From NCBI GenBank assembly GCA_049599735.1, contig JBMYOX010000002.1:62001-126000 (forward strand): a DNA stretch of 64,000 bases, in the 5' to 3' direction. Source of the stretch: Pontibacterium sp049599735. GTDB lineage: Bacteria > Pseudomonadota > Gammaproteobacteria > Pseudomonadales > Balneatricaceae. Within the stretch, counting starts at the first letter, position 1. Each line of letters starts with the position of its first letter. A program made the translations under genes and the position numbers. Under the pieces are notes generated by a model, which was not told the DNA's origin, made no database searches, and saw nothing but the letters and a program-made list of their open reading frames with translations. This document shows, in pieces, positions 37,901 to 46,665 of this stretch.

Positions 37901-38463
37901 AGTTTAAAAACTTTATCAGTAAAAAAATTGTTGAGGTGCAGCCTTCTCGCGGGGTTAGCCAGAAAATGGCGGGGCTGGTGGTGGATCTGCGTCTTAAAAA
38001 GACTAAAAAAGGTGATCCGATTTGTTTTGTAACGCTGGATGACCGTACCGCGCGCATTGATATTACGCTTTATGGTGAAACGTACGAGCAGTCCCGCCAT
38101 CTTATCAATAAAGATGCGATGCTGATCATTGAAGGTGAAGTGGCCGAAGATCACTATTCCGGTGGCATTAAAGTGAAAGGTAATAATGTCCTGGATATCC
38201 CGCAGGCGCGGGCACAGTATGCCAAAAGTGTAGAGGTGTTTTGTACAACAGCGCAGCTGACAGGGCGGCGGCTGAAGCAGCTGGCGGATACATTGGGGGC
38301 CTTTCAGGGTAATGAAACTGTGCCGGTCACGCTGCGTTATCAGCGTGACGATGCACAGGCCTCCCTGAAACTGGGTGATCAATGGGCAGTTCAGGCCAGT
38401 GACGAGCTTTTGATAAAACTCATGGATCAATTTGGCAGTGATGCGGTTAGTCTGCGCTATTAG
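34960..38463 (+). CDS. dnaE: DNA polymerase III alpha subunit
   Basis: Replicative polymerase, 1167 residues, full length. N-terminal PHP domain (HLRLHSEFSLVDGLVR); palm with catalytic PDFDIDF (Asp residues near 411 and 413); GYGFNKSHSAAYALVSYQTAWLKTH in the fingers region; C-terminal OB fold and tail (about 960-1167). PHP positions appear partly degenerate, as in E. coli DnaE, where proofreading is done by DnaQ. Confidence 0.98.
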   Translation: MSDATSDPKFVHLRLHSEFSLVDGLVRVKELVKLAKAQSMPAVAVTDQVNQFALIKFYKAALGAGVKPICGCDLWLFDELQPDQPLTRLTLLVSNGKGYRNLMELISRAYEQGQTAVLDKAVVTRAWVAEKSEGLIALSGAKEGEIGHSLLAGNGHAKGLLEQWMAIFPGRFYLELQRTGRADEEALIHSSVALAHETGCPVVATNDVMFLRPEDFEAHEVRVCINQGRTLDDPTRPKDYSEQQYFRSEEEMAALFSDIPSALANSVEIAKRCNIDIELGTYYLPKYPIPEGMLMDDYFRQVSYEGLEERLLILLDKNDPDYALKRQPYIDRLEFELDIIIQMGFPGYFLIVMDFIKWGKENGVPVGPGRGSGAGSLVAYAQKITDLDPLEYDLLFERFLNPERVSMPDFDIDFCMDNRDKVIDYVARTYGRDAVSQIVTFGTMAAKAVVRDVARVQGKPFGLADKLSKLIPFEVGITLHKAMEQEPMLQEFVDGSEEAQEIMEMAYKLEGITRGVGKHAGGVVIAPTKLTDFAATYCDDEGKGLVTQFDKNDVEEAGLVKFDFLGLRTLTIIDWALKTINKKRALTGEGPLNIELIDLEDKPTFDLLQAAETTAVFQLESSGMKDLVRRLLPSRFEDIVALVALFRPGPLQSGMVDDFINRKHGRAEMSWPHPDYQLDSLQPVLEPTYGVILYQEQVMQIAQVMAGYTLGGADMLRRAMGKKKPEEMAKQRVGFLEGSEANGIDRDLAGNIFDLVEKFAGYGFNKSHSAAYALVSYQTAWLKTHYPAPFMAAVLSSDMQTTDKVVIFVEECRQMGIPPALPDVNSGDFMFTVNDEGVIIYGLGAIKGVGEGPVEAIVAARQQGGPFKDLFDFAERVGAKKLNKRVLEALVRSGALDNLGTHRAALWAAIPDALKASDQSARNQDAGMFDLFGEVEAEQPGDPYEKYRHQRAWTDKERLKGELDTLGLYLTGHPIDEYEKEFKNFISKKIVEVQPSRGVSQKMAGLVVDLRLKKTKKGDPICFVTLDDRTARIDITLYGETYEQSRHLINKDAMLIIEGEVAEDHYSGGIKVKGNNVLDIPQARAQYAKSVEVFCTTAQLTGRRLKQLADTLGAFQGNETVPVTLRYQRDDAQASLKLGDQWAVQASDELLIKLMDQFGSDAVSLRY

Positions 38464-38549
38464 GCTAGTCCTGTTGCAGCCAAACAGGTACACTTGAATC
38501 AATTTTTTGATCCGATAAAACTAACGAATTTCAGACAGAACGAGACAGC

Positions 38550-39512
38550 ATGAATCCGAATTACCTGGATTTTGAGCAGCCTATCGCGGAGCTGCAGGCA
38601 AAAATAGATGAGCTTCGACTGGTCAGTGATGACAATGACGAGCTGAATATTTCAGAAGAACTTGAGAAGCTGGAAGGCAAAAGCCGTTCCCTGACCGAGT
38701 CTATCTTCTCTGATCTGTCAGCCTGGCAGATCTCCCAGCTGGCACGCCATCCTCAGCGCCCTTATACCCTGGATTATGTCGAACATATCTTTGATGATTT
38801 TGACGAATTACACGGTGACCGTCACTTTGCGGACGACCAGGCCATTGTGGGTGGTATCGCCCGTCTGGAAGGCAAGCCTGTGATGGTGATTGGTCACCAG
38901 AAAGGCCGGGAAGTAAAAGATAAAGTCACCCGCAATTTTGGTATGCCACGTCCTGAAGGTTATCGCAAAGCCCTGCGCCTGATGGAAATGGCTGAACGCT
39001 TTAAAATGCCGGTTCTGACTTTTATCGATACGCCGGGAGCTTACCCGGGCATTGATGCCGAAGAGCGTGGTCAGTCAGAAGCCATTGCTTTTAATCTGGC
39101 AAAAATGTCTCAGCTGTCCACACCGATTATCTCTACAGTTGTTGGAGAAGGCGGTTCAGGTGGTGCGCTGGCCATTGGTGTTTGTGATGAATTGCTGATG
39201 TTGCAATATTCAACTTATTCTGTGATTTCGCCTGAAGGTTGTGCGTCTATTCTCTGGAAGAGTGCAGAGAAAGCGCCGGATGCAGCGAAAGCGATGGGCA
39301 TTACCTCCGGCCGTCTGAACGAGCTGGGTCTGGTTGATCAGGTGGTGAGCGAGCCTTTAGGGGGTGCGCACCGGGACCAGAGCCTGATGGCGGCGAATCT
39401 GAAAAAACATTTGCTGGAAACCCTCGAGAAACTGGAAGGCTTCAGCGAAGACGAGTTGCTTGAGCGCCGTTATGAACGCCTGATGTCATACGGCTTTGCC
39501 ACTGAGCAGTAA
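38550..39512 (+). CDS. accA: Acetyl-CoA carboxylase carboxyltransferase, alpha subunit
   Basis: Transfers carboxyl from biotin-BCCP to acetyl-CoA with AccD. 320 residues; N-terminal MNPNYLDFEQPIAELQAKI, crotonase-type core with VMVIGHQKGRE, FGMPRPEGYRKALRLM, FIDTPGAYPGIDAEERGQ and VVGEGGSGGALAIGVCD. Sits between dnaE and tilS as in most gammaproteobacteria. Confidence 0.97.
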   Translation: MNPNYLDFEQPIAELQAKIDELRLVSDDNDELNISEELEKLEGKSRSLTESIFSDLSAWQISQLARHPQRPYTLDYVEHIFDDFDELHGDRHFADDQAIVGGIARLEGKPVMVIGHQKGREVKDKVTRNFGMPRPEGYRKALRLMEMAERFKMPVLTFIDTPGAYPGIDAEERGQSEAIAFNLAKMSQLSTPIISTVVGEGGSGGALAIGVCDELLMLQYSTYSVISPEGCASILWKSAEKAPDAAKAMGITSGRLNELGLVDQVVSEPLGGAHRDQSLMAANLKKHLLETLEKLEGFSEDELLERRYERLMSYGFATEQ

Positions 39513-39533
39513 AAAACTGCTGATTGACTGCTG

Positions 39534-40829
39534 ATGTCCGCTTTAATCGAAACCGCCTTTTCTCAGGCGGTGAAGCCGATGTCTTCTGTCCGCCGCTGGC
39601 TGATTGGCCACAGCGGCGGGCTTGATTCTCAGGTGCTGCTGCACCTTGCTTATGCAACCCTTCCGTGTGATCAGTTACTGGTTGTACATGTTAATCACCA
39701 CCTTCAGCCTGAGGCTGATCAGTGGGCTGAATTCTCAGCGGGCCAGGCCTGCACACGTCATCTTAAACACCAAATATTGCATGCTTGCCCGTCAGGTGCC
39801 TCTGAAGGCCAGGCGCGTGATGCCCGTTATGCTGCTTTTGAATCGCTGTTGAAAGCGGGTGACTGTTTATTGCTGGCTCATCATGGCGATGATCAAGCAG
39901 AAACCCTGCTGTATCGCCTGATGCGGGGTGCCGGATTAAAAGGGTTGGCGGGTATTCCCGCGCAGCGTGTTTTGTCTGAGGCTCGGATTTTACGTCCTTT
40001 ATTACAAGTACCTCGCCAGCAGCTGGAAACTTATGCGAGCCGCCATCAGCTTGAATGGATAGATGATCCTTCCAACAAAGATACGGCCTATGATCGTAAT
40101 TATCTGCGTCATGAAATTTTACCTAAGCTGGCAAAGCGCTGGCCCGGGTTTCAGACACGCTGGATAAATACCGCTAAACAGCTGGCAGATACCGAGCAGG
40201 TGCTTAATCAGTATCTGGATGCCGATCTGGATCAATTATCAGGTGATATGGGTGAAATTCGCATACCTGCTTTATTACTGGTGTCCCGTGAGAAGCGTTA
40301 TTTACTGCTACGACGTTGGCTGGAGCGGATTTCGGATAGCCTGCTGAATCAGAAACAATTACAACAGATTGAAAATCAGATATTAAATGCACGTAATGAT
40401 GCCAGCCCTGAATTATGTCTGGGTGATAAAATATTACGGCGTTACCGTCAGGCACTTTACCTGACGAGCCCGGTTATTTCTCAGCGGGAAAGCCGGGTCT
40501 CTCTTAGCGCGGGTCAGCATGTTCTGTCAGATGCGATACTGCGAATTGAGCCCGCAGAGGTTGGTTTGGTCAGCCTTGACGGCGTTCAGTTGGTACGTCG
40601 TCAGGGGGGGGAGCGTTGTCGCCCGGCTGGGCGGGGTGGCAGTTGCAGTGTTAAAAAATGCCTTCAGGAGGCTGGTATTCCTCCCTGGTTAAAACAGGAC
40701 TGGCCCCTGCTGGTAGCTGGTGATGAGATCGTGGCAATCCCTGGTATTTGTGTCTGTGAGGGCTGGCTGAGTAAAAAAGGCGGATTTGCGCTATCCTGGC
40801 ACAGCTTCGCATTGTCTAAATCGCGCTGA
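39534..40829 (+). CDS. tilS: tRNA(Ile)-lysidine synthase
   Basis: Modifies C34 of tRNA-Ile(CAU) to lysidine. 431 residues; the PP-loop is SGGLDSQVLLHLAY near residue 27; LLAHHGDDQAETLLYRLMRGAG and DPSNKDTAYDRNYLRHEILP are family signatures; the C-terminal domain (about 360-431) has RQGGERCRPAGRGGS. Standard position between accA and pyrG. Confidence 0.95.
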   Translation: MSALIETAFSQAVKPMSSVRRWLIGHSGGLDSQVLLHLAYATLPCDQLLVVHVNHHLQPEADQWAEFSAGQACTRHLKHQILHACPSGASEGQARDARYAAFESLLKAGDCLLLAHHGDDQAETLLYRLMRGAGLKGLAGIPAQRVLSEARILRPLLQVPRQQLETYASRHQLEWIDDPSNKDTAYDRNYLRHEILPKLAKRWPGFQTRWINTAKQLADTEQVLNQYLDADLDQLSGDMGEIRIPALLLVSREKRYLLLRRWLERISDSLLNQKQLQQIENQILNARNDASPELCLGDKILRRYRQALYLTSPVISQRESRVSLSAGQHVLSDAILRIEPAEVGLVSLDGVQLVRRQGGERCRPAGRGGSCSVKKCLQEAGIPPWLKQDWPLLVAGDEIVAIPGICVCEGWLSKKGGFALSWHSFALSKSR

Positions 40830-40897
40830 TTTGCTATCTTGTAGCCCCATCTTTGATTGCGTTTTTCCCTCGATTTAATCACGTATACAGGTTCTGC

Positions 40898-42526
40898 ATG
40901 ACGCGTTATATCTTCGTCACCGGTGGTGTTGTGTCCTCATTGGGCAAAGGCATCGCATCCGCTTCGTTAGCTGCCATTTTGGAAGCACGGGGTTTAAAAG
41001 TTACTATGCTGAAACTGGATCCCTACATCAATGTAGATCCGGGTACTATGAGTCCTTTCCAGCATGGTGAGGTATTTGTAACTGAAGATGGAGCTGAAAC
41101 TGACCTGGACTTGGGTCACTATGAGCGCTTCATTCGTACCACTATGTCTAAACGTAATAACTTTACGTCCGGCCGTATTTACCAGCAGGTGCTGCGTAAA
41201 GAACGTCGTGGAGACTATCTGGGGGGGACTGTACAGGTCATCCCGCACATTACCGATGAAATCAAACGCCGTGTAATTGAAGGCGCAGGTGATGCGGATG
41301 TGGCTTTGGTTGAAATTGGCGGCACCGTGGGTGATATTGAATCCCTGCCGTTTCTGGAAGCCATCCGTCAGTTAAAAGCAGAGCTGGGGTTTTCCCGTGC
41401 CATGTTTATGCACCTGGTACTGGTGCCTTACATTGCAACAGCGGGTGAAACTAAAACCAAGCCTGCTCAGCACTCGGTTAAAGAGTTGCGTTCGATTGGT
41501 ATTCAGCCTGATATTCTGGTCTGCCGCTCCGACCATAAGTTGCCGGATTCCTCCCGCCGTAAACTATCCCTGTTTACTAACGTGGAAGAGCGTGCGGTTA
41601 TTTCCCTGCCGGATGCTAAGACGATTTACGAAATTCCTCAGATGCTGGCCGATCAGCACCTGGATGATATCGTTGTAGAACGTTTCCACCTGGAATGTGG
41701 CGAGCCGGATCTGGATGAGTGGAACCGTGTGGCCGATGCCCACCTGCACCCGGAAGGTGTAGTGACCATCGCAATGGTCGGCAAATACATGGAATTGCTG
41801 GATGCCTATAAATCGCTGATTGAAGCGATCTCCCATGCAGGCATCGCACTGAAGCGCAAAGTGCGTATCGAATATATTGACTCTGAGCGGGTTGAGCGTG
41901 AAGGCGTGGATATTCTTAAAGACGTCAGCGCCATTCTGGTACCGGGCGGATTTGGTGAGCGTGGAGTTGAAGGCAAAATCCAGGCTGTACAGTATGCCCG
42001 TGAAAACAAGGTGCCTTACCTGGGTATCTGTCTGGGTATGCAGGTTGCGGTGATTGAATTTGCCCGCCATGTGGCGGGTATTCAGGATGCAACTTCCTCA
42101 GAATTTGATGCCAAAGCCGAACATCCGGTTATTGGTCTGATCACCGAGTGGACAACCACCGAAGGTGATGTGGAAACCCGTGGCGACCAGGATGATCTGG
42201 GTGGCACTATGCGTTTGGGTGCCCAGGTTTGTCATCTGGCCGGGGGCTCTAAAGCCGCCGAATCTTATGGCAGCACTGAGATTACCGAACGTCATCGTCA
42301 CCGTTATGAAGTGAATAACAACTACGTAGAACAGCTGGAAGCAGCAGGCCTGCGTATTGCCGGCCGCTCTGTGGATGGCGAACTGGTTGAAGTGGTTGAA
42401 GTGGCAGATCATCCCTGGTTTGTAGCTTGCCAGTTCCACCCTGAATTTACCTCTACTCCCCGTGATGGACACGGCCTGTTTACCGGCTTTATCAAGGCGG
42501 CGATAGAGCAGCAGGCTAAGCAGTAA
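40898..42526 (+). CDS. pyrG: CTP synthase
   Basis: Glutamine-dependent amination of UTP to CTP. Start placed at ATG 40898 (MTRYIFVTGGVVSSLGKG), giving 542 residues, against 545 in E. coli; the 15 extra upstream codons have no family match. Synthetase domain with the P-loop-like SSLGKGIASAS; class I glutaminase with GICLGMQ (Cys nucleophile) and the C-terminal His-Glu in CQFHPEF. eno follows directly, without kdsA. Confidence 0.98.
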   Translation: MTRYIFVTGGVVSSLGKGIASASLAAILEARGLKVTMLKLDPYINVDPGTMSPFQHGEVFVTEDGAETDLDLGHYERFIRTTMSKRNNFTSGRIYQQVLRKERRGDYLGGTVQVIPHITDEIKRRVIEGAGDADVALVEIGGTVGDIESLPFLEAIRQLKAELGFSRAMFMHLVLVPYIATAGETKTKPAQHSVKELRSIGIQPDILVCRSDHKLPDSSRRKLSLFTNVEERAVISLPDAKTIYEIPQMLADQHLDDIVVERFHLECGEPDLDEWNRVADAHLHPEGVVTIAMVGKYMELLDAYKSLIEAISHAGIALKRKVRIEYIDSERVEREGVDILKDVSAILVPGGFGERGVEGKIQAVQYARENKVPYLGICLGMQVAVIEFARHVAGIQDATSSEFDAKAEHPVIGLITEWTTTEGDVETRGDQDDLGGTMRLGAQVCHLAGGSKAAESYGSTEITERHRHRYEVNNNYVEQLEAAGLRIAGRSVDGELVEVVEVADHPWFVACQFHPEFTSTPRDGHGLFTGFIKAAIEQQAKQ

Positions 42527-42555
42527 AAGACTAATTAATTTCTGGAGTTATTCGA

Positions 42556-43851
42556 ATGGCACAGATTGCTGATATCAAAGCGCGTGAGGTTTTAGACTCT
42601 CGTGGTAACCCAACTGTAGAAGCTGATGTGATTCTGGCATCCGGTGTGGTTGGTTCCGCCTGCGCACCGTCCGGTGCATCAACAGGGTCCCGTGAAGCAC
42701 TGGAACTGCGTGATGGTGATAAAAGCCGTTACCTGGGTAAAGGTGTACGCAATGCAGTAGCCGCAATAAACGGCGACATTCGTGATGCTTTGATGGGAAA
42801 GGATGCGACTGATCAGCGTGCCCTGGACAATATCATGCTGGCACTGGATGGTACTGAGAATAAAGAGAAACTGGGCGCGAATGCTATTCTGGCCGTTTCC
42901 CTGGCAGCGGCTAAAGCGGCAGCGACTGAAAAAGGCCTGCCTTTGTATGCGCATATTGCTGAGCTGAACGGTACAGCCGGTCAGTTCTCTTTGCCTGTAC
43001 CTATGATGAATATCATCAACGGGGGTGAGCATGCGGATAACAATGTGGATATCCAGGAGTTCATGGTTCAGCCGGTTAACTTTGAAAAGTTCTCTGACGG
43101 CCTGCGTTGTGGTGCTGAAATCTTCCATGCGCTTAAGGCTGTTCTGAAAGCCAAAGGCCTGAGCACGGCAGTGGGTGATGAAGGGGGCTTTGCACCAGAC
43201 CTGGCCTCTAACGAAGAAGCCTTGGTGGTGATCAAAGAAGCGATCTCCAATGCCGGTTACGAACTGGGTAAAGATGTGACCCTGGCGCTGGATTGTGCGG
43301 CTTCCGAGTTCTATAAAGACGGCAAGTATGACCTGTCCGGGGAAGGTAAAGTCTTTGATGCCGAAGGCTTCAGTGACTACCTGGCAACACTGACAGAAAA
43401 CTACCCGATTGTTTCCATCGAGGACGGTCTGGATGAGTCTGACTGGGATGGCTGGGCGTATCTGACCAAAAAAATCGGTGACAAAGTTCAGCTGGTCGGT
43501 GACGATTTGTTTGTGACTAACACTAAAATTCTGAGTCGTGGTATCGAGCAGAGCATCGGTAACTCTATCCTGATCAAGTTTAACCAGATTGGCTCATTGT
43601 CTGAGACCCTGGATGCGATCAAAATGGCCAAAGATGCAGGCTTCACGGTGGTTATCTCTCACCGCTCCGGTGAAACTGAAGATACAACTATTGCCGATCT
43701 GGCGGTGGGTACGGCTGCAGGTCAGATTAAAACCGGTTCGTTGTGCCGTTCAGACCGTGTTGCCAAGTACAACCGTCTGCTGCGCATTGAAGAAGAGTTA
43801 GGTACCGGGGCTGTTTATAACGGCCTGTCAGAAATTAAAGGTCAGGCTTAA
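42556..43851 (+). CDS. eno: Enolase
   Basis: Glycolysis, 2-phosphoglycerate to PEP; also a degradosome partner in many gammaproteobacteria. 431 residues with IKAREVLDSRGNPTVEAD, SGASTGSREALELRDGD, the catalytic region LIKFNQIGSLSETL (Lys) and SHRSGETEDTTIADLAVG. GGAG precedes the ATG; an intrinsic terminator follows. Confidence 0.98.
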   Translation: MAQIADIKAREVLDSRGNPTVEADVILASGVVGSACAPSGASTGSREALELRDGDKSRYLGKGVRNAVAAINGDIRDALMGKDATDQRALDNIMLALDGTENKEKLGANAILAVSLAAAKAAATEKGLPLYAHIAELNGTAGQFSLPVPMMNIINGGEHADNNVDIQEFMVQPVNFEKFSDGLRCGAEIFHALKAVLKAKGLSTAVGDEGGFAPDLASNEEALVVIKEAISNAGYELGKDVTLALDCAASEFYKDGKYDLSGEGKVFDAEGFSDYLATLTENYPIVSIEDGLDESDWDGWAYLTKKIGDKVQLVGDDLFVTNTKILSRGIEQSIGNSILIKFNQIGSLSETLDAIKMAKDAGFTVVISHRSGETEDTTIADLAVGTAAGQIKTGSLCRSDRVAKYNRLLRIEEELGTGAVYNGLSEIKGQA

Positions 43852-43866
43852 TCACTGACGTTTTAT

Positions 43867-43892
43867 AAAAGGGGGCTTCTGCCCCCTTTTTT
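43867..43892 (+). terminator. Intrinsic terminator after eno
   Basis: AAAAGGGGGC (43867-43876) pairs perfectly with GCCCCCTTTT (43881-43890) around a TTCT tetraloop and runs into Ts. ftsB starts 16 bases later, so ftsB probably relies on readthrough or an internal promoter. Confidence 0.9.
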
Positions 43893-43907
43893 GACCCGGG
43901 ATTATAT

Positions 43908-44207
43908 ATGTTTCGCTGGTTGATAGTTTGTTTGCTTATTTTGCTGGCTGCACTGCAATACCGCTTATGGTTTGGCGAGGCGAATCTGCGCCAGGTCTGG
44001 TCACTTAAGCAGGAAATTGAACTGCAGCAGGTCGAAAATAAAAAACTCAGTCAGCGTAATAAACAATTAGAAGCCGAAGTTCAGGATCTTAAAACCGGGC
44101 TGTCTGCTCTGGAAGAACGGGCGCGTAATGAGCTGGGCATGATTCGGGAAGGGGAAACCTTTTTCCAGTTAGTACAGCCTGATCAGAGAAAAAATCAGAG
44201 TGATTGA
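43908..44207 (+). CDS. ftsB: Cell division protein FtsB
   Basis: Small bitopic divisome protein forming the FtsQLB complex. 99 residues: single N-terminal membrane helix (about 3-21, RWLIVCLLILLAALQYRLW), a leucine-zipper coiled coil (about 33-70) and ERARNELGMIREGETFFQ, the family C-terminal motif. Its last bases overlap truD; in most relatives ispD (and ispF) would lie here. Confidence 0.94.
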   Translation: MFRWLIVCLLILLAALQYRLWFGEANLRQVWSLKQEIELQQVENKKLSQRNKQLEAEVQDLKTGLSALEERARNELGMIREGETFFQLVQPDQRKNQSD

Positions 44208-45246
44208 ATTTCCAACCGACTACGCTTACCTCTATGGCCAACCCGATGGCCGGGCAACCATTCGTAGCTGCAATGAAGATTTTAAAGTGGTTGAGCGGCT
44301 GGGTTTTGAGCCTGAAGGCGAAGGTGAGCATCTTTTTCTTTATATCCGTAAAACCGGTGAGAATACCGACTGGGTCGCCCGTTTGCTGGCTGAATACTGC
44401 CAGTTGAATCCGCGTGATGTGGGTTATGCCGGGAAAAAGGATCGTCATGCGGTCACTGAACAGTGGTTCAGCGTGGCCGTGCCACCTCAGCGTGTGATTG
44501 ACTGGACTCAGTTTGGTGGCGAATCCATCGAAGTCTTGCGTACTGTCCGGCACCCGAGAAAGCTGCGCGTGGGCAGCCTGAAAGGTAACCGATTCGGGTT
44601 GCGTTTGCGCGAAGTGAGTGACCCTCAGGAACTGGCCGCACGTATTGAGCTGGTTCGTGCAGGCGTGCCTAATTATTTTGGCGAACAGCGTTTTGGTATC
44701 GGGGGTGGTAATCTGCAAAAAGGCGTTGAGTTGCTCAGGGGTGAGCGTAAAGAGCGGCAACGGAATAAAAAGAGCATGTACTTATCGGCTGTGCGTTCCT
44801 GGTGTTTTAATCACCAGCTATCCCGCCGGATTGAATCCGGGCACTGGCATAAGCTGATGCCAGGAGATGCGCTGATGCTGGATGGCTCCCATAGCTGTTT
44901 TGTTACCGAAGAAGCCGATGAGCAGATACAAAGCCGTTTGCAGGAAGGGGATGTTCATCTGACGGCGGCAATGTGGGGCCGGGGTGAGCCTGTGGCAACG
45001 GGGCAGGCCCGTGACTGGGAAAAGGCCCAGCTGGCACCCTGGGCAGAGATACTGGAACGCCTGGAACATATTGGTTTAAGGCAGGAGCGCAGGGCCATGC
45101 GTCTGATACCGGCAGCCTTTGAAGCACGGATGGAATCAGAGCATCAATGGTGGCTGGAGTTTGACCTGCCCTCAGGTGCTTTTGCGACTAGTGTGCTGCG
45201 CGAACTGGCGCAAGTGGGCGCACAGGCAAGAGGAAGCAGTGAATGA
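44200..45246 (+). CDS. truD: tRNA pseudouridine(13) synthase
   Basis: 348 residues from GTG 44200. Catalytic Asp (about 81) is in VGYAGKKDRHAVTEQWF; the RNA-binding motif is NYFGEQRFGIGGGNLQKG; FDLPSGAFATSVLRELAQ is the C-terminal signature. The start overlaps ftsB by 8 bases and the end overlaps surE by 4 (ATGA), so the genes form one coupled unit. Confidence 0.96.
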   Translation: MIEFPTDYAYLYGQPDGRATIRSCNEDFKVVERLGFEPEGEGEHLFLYIRKTGENTDWVARLLAEYCQLNPRDVGYAGKKDRHAVTEQWFSVAVPPQRVIDWTQFGGESIEVLRTVRHPRKLRVGSLKGNRFGLRLREVSDPQELAARIELVRAGVPNYFGEQRFGIGGGNLQKGVELLRGERKERQRNKKSMYLSAVRSWCFNHQLSRRIESGHWHKLMPGDALMLDGSHSCFVTEEADEQIQSRLQEGDVHLTAAMWGRGEPVATGQARDWEKAQLAPWAEILERLEHIGLRQERRAMRLIPAAFEARMESEHQWWLEFDLPSGAFATSVLRELAQVGAQARGSSE

Positions 45247-45992
45247 AAGTACTTATTTCAAACGATGACGGCGTGTTTGCACCGGGGCTGTCGGCGTTGG
45301 CGGCTGGGCTGGAGCAGTGTCATCAGACGCAGGTGGTGGCCCCGGATCGTAACCGCAGCGGTGCCAGTAATTCTCTGACACTGGATCGGCCACTGGAAGC
45401 TTTTTGTCATGAGTCCGGTTTTGTGGGTGTTAATGGTACACCAACAGACTGTGTGCATTTAGGCATCTCGGGTATCTTTGATATAGAACCTGAAATTGTT
45501 GTGTCGGGCATTAATGCCGGGGCTAACCTGGGTGATGATGTGCTTTATTCCGGTACGGTGGCTGCCGCTACAGAGGGGCGGCACCTTAAATATCCACCTA
45601 TTGCCGTTTCGGTTGCAAGCCATCACCCGCAACATTTCGAAACAGCGGCTGAAATAGTGCGCCTGCTGCTTGAGGGTATTCATCAGGTTAACCTGGCGCC
45701 GCGTACGGTACTGAATGTGAATGTACCCGACTTGCCACTGGATCAGATCCAGGGCATCCATGTAACCCGCCTGGGTCATCGCAGCCTGGCGGATAAACCG
45801 GTTAAATCAACCGATCCCCGGGGATTTGAGCGTTACTGGATTGCGGGTGTGGGTGAGGTGCTCGACCGGGAGCCGGGTACGGATTTTTTTGCTATCGAGC
45901 AGGGTTTTGTGTCTATTACACCGCTGCAGCTTGATATGACACAATACGATGGTATGGATAATCTGGGAAGCTGGCTTGAGGATATCCTGTGA
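45243..45992 (+). CDS. surE: 5'/3'-nucleotidase SurE
   Basis: Stationary-phase survival phosphatase on nucleoside monophosphates. 249 residues; metal-binding ISNDDGVFAPG (Asp 8 and 9), the nucleotide-loop DRNRSGASNSLTL, and SGINAGANLGDDVLYSGTVAAA. Coupled by overlapping start and stop codons to truD and pcm, in the usual surE-pcm-nlpD-rpoS stress cluster. Confidence 0.97.
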   Translation: MKVLISNDDGVFAPGLSALAAGLEQCHQTQVVAPDRNRSGASNSLTLDRPLEAFCHESGFVGVNGTPTDCVHLGISGIFDIEPEIVVSGINAGANLGDDVLYSGTVAAATEGRHLKYPPIAVSVASHHPQHFETAAEIVRLLLEGIHQVNLAPRTVLNVNVPDLPLDQIQGIHVTRLGHRSLADKPVKSTDPRGFERYWIAGVGEVLDREPGTDFFAIEQGFVSITPLQLDMTQYDGMDNLGSWLEDIL

Positions 45993-46654
45993 ATAGCGTC
46001 AGTCTCGAAGGCATTGGCATGACATCCCGCCGTACCCGGGACCGCCTGATTAATCGGTTGCGGGAGCAGGGCATTAGTGATGAGTCTGTGCTGGACGTGC
46101 TGAGAGAGACACCACGTCATATTTTTATCGATGAAGCTTTATCCCATCGTGCTTACGAAGATACAGCGTTACCGATTGGCTATAACCAGACCATATCCCA
46201 GCCTTATATAGTCGCCCATATGACGGAGTTATTGTTAGCGGATGGTCCCCGGCAACGGGTACTGGAAGTCGGTACCGGATCAGGTTATCAGACGGCGATT
46301 CTGGCACAGCTGGTGGGTCAGGTTTTTAGTGTCGAGCGCATTCGTCCCCTGCAGGAAAAAGCGCGCAAACGACTTCAGCTGCTCAAACTTCGTAATGTTC
46401 AACTGCTGCATACGGATGGTGGCATGGGCTGGCCTTCTAAAGCACCTTTTGATGGTATTCTGGTGACCGCTGCCCCCGAAGAGGTGCCTGAAGAATTACT
46501 CAACCAGCTGGCGGTTGGTGGCTGCCTGGTGATCCCGGTGGGCGGGATCAGTCAGCAGCTGAAAGTGATAAAAAAAGTCACTGAAGATAATATAATGACT
46601 GAAGTGGTTGAAGGTGTGAGGTTTGTACCGCTGCTCAGTGGCACGGTTCGTTAA
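45989..46654 (+). CDS. pcm: Protein-L-isoaspartate O-methyltransferase
   Basis: Repairs isoaspartyl residues using SAM. 221 residues from GTG 45989; ATG 46019 (MTSRRTRDRL) is also plausible and matches the shorter family N-terminus. Motifs: AYEDTALPIGYNQTISQPYIVA, the SAM loop VLEVGTGSGYQTAILAQL and FDGILVTAAPEEVPE. Overlaps surE by 4 bases. Confidence 0.95.
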   Translation: MNSVSLEGIGMTSRRTRDRLINRLREQGISDESVLDVLRETPRHIFIDEALSHRAYEDTALPIGYNQTISQPYIVAHMTELLLADGPRQRVLEVGTGSGYQTAILAQLVGQVFSVERIRPLQEKARKRLQLLKLRNVQLLHTDGGMGWPSKAPFDGILVTAAPEEVPEELLNQLAVGGCLVIPVGGISQQLKVIKKVTEDNIMTEVVEGVRFVPLLSGTVR

Positions 46655-46665
46655 GGGAGTGAGGA

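Noticed and set aside
42527..42555. Absence of kdsA between pyrG and eno
   Set aside because: kdsA is there in Pseudomonas but not in E. coli and others, so its absence is not informative.
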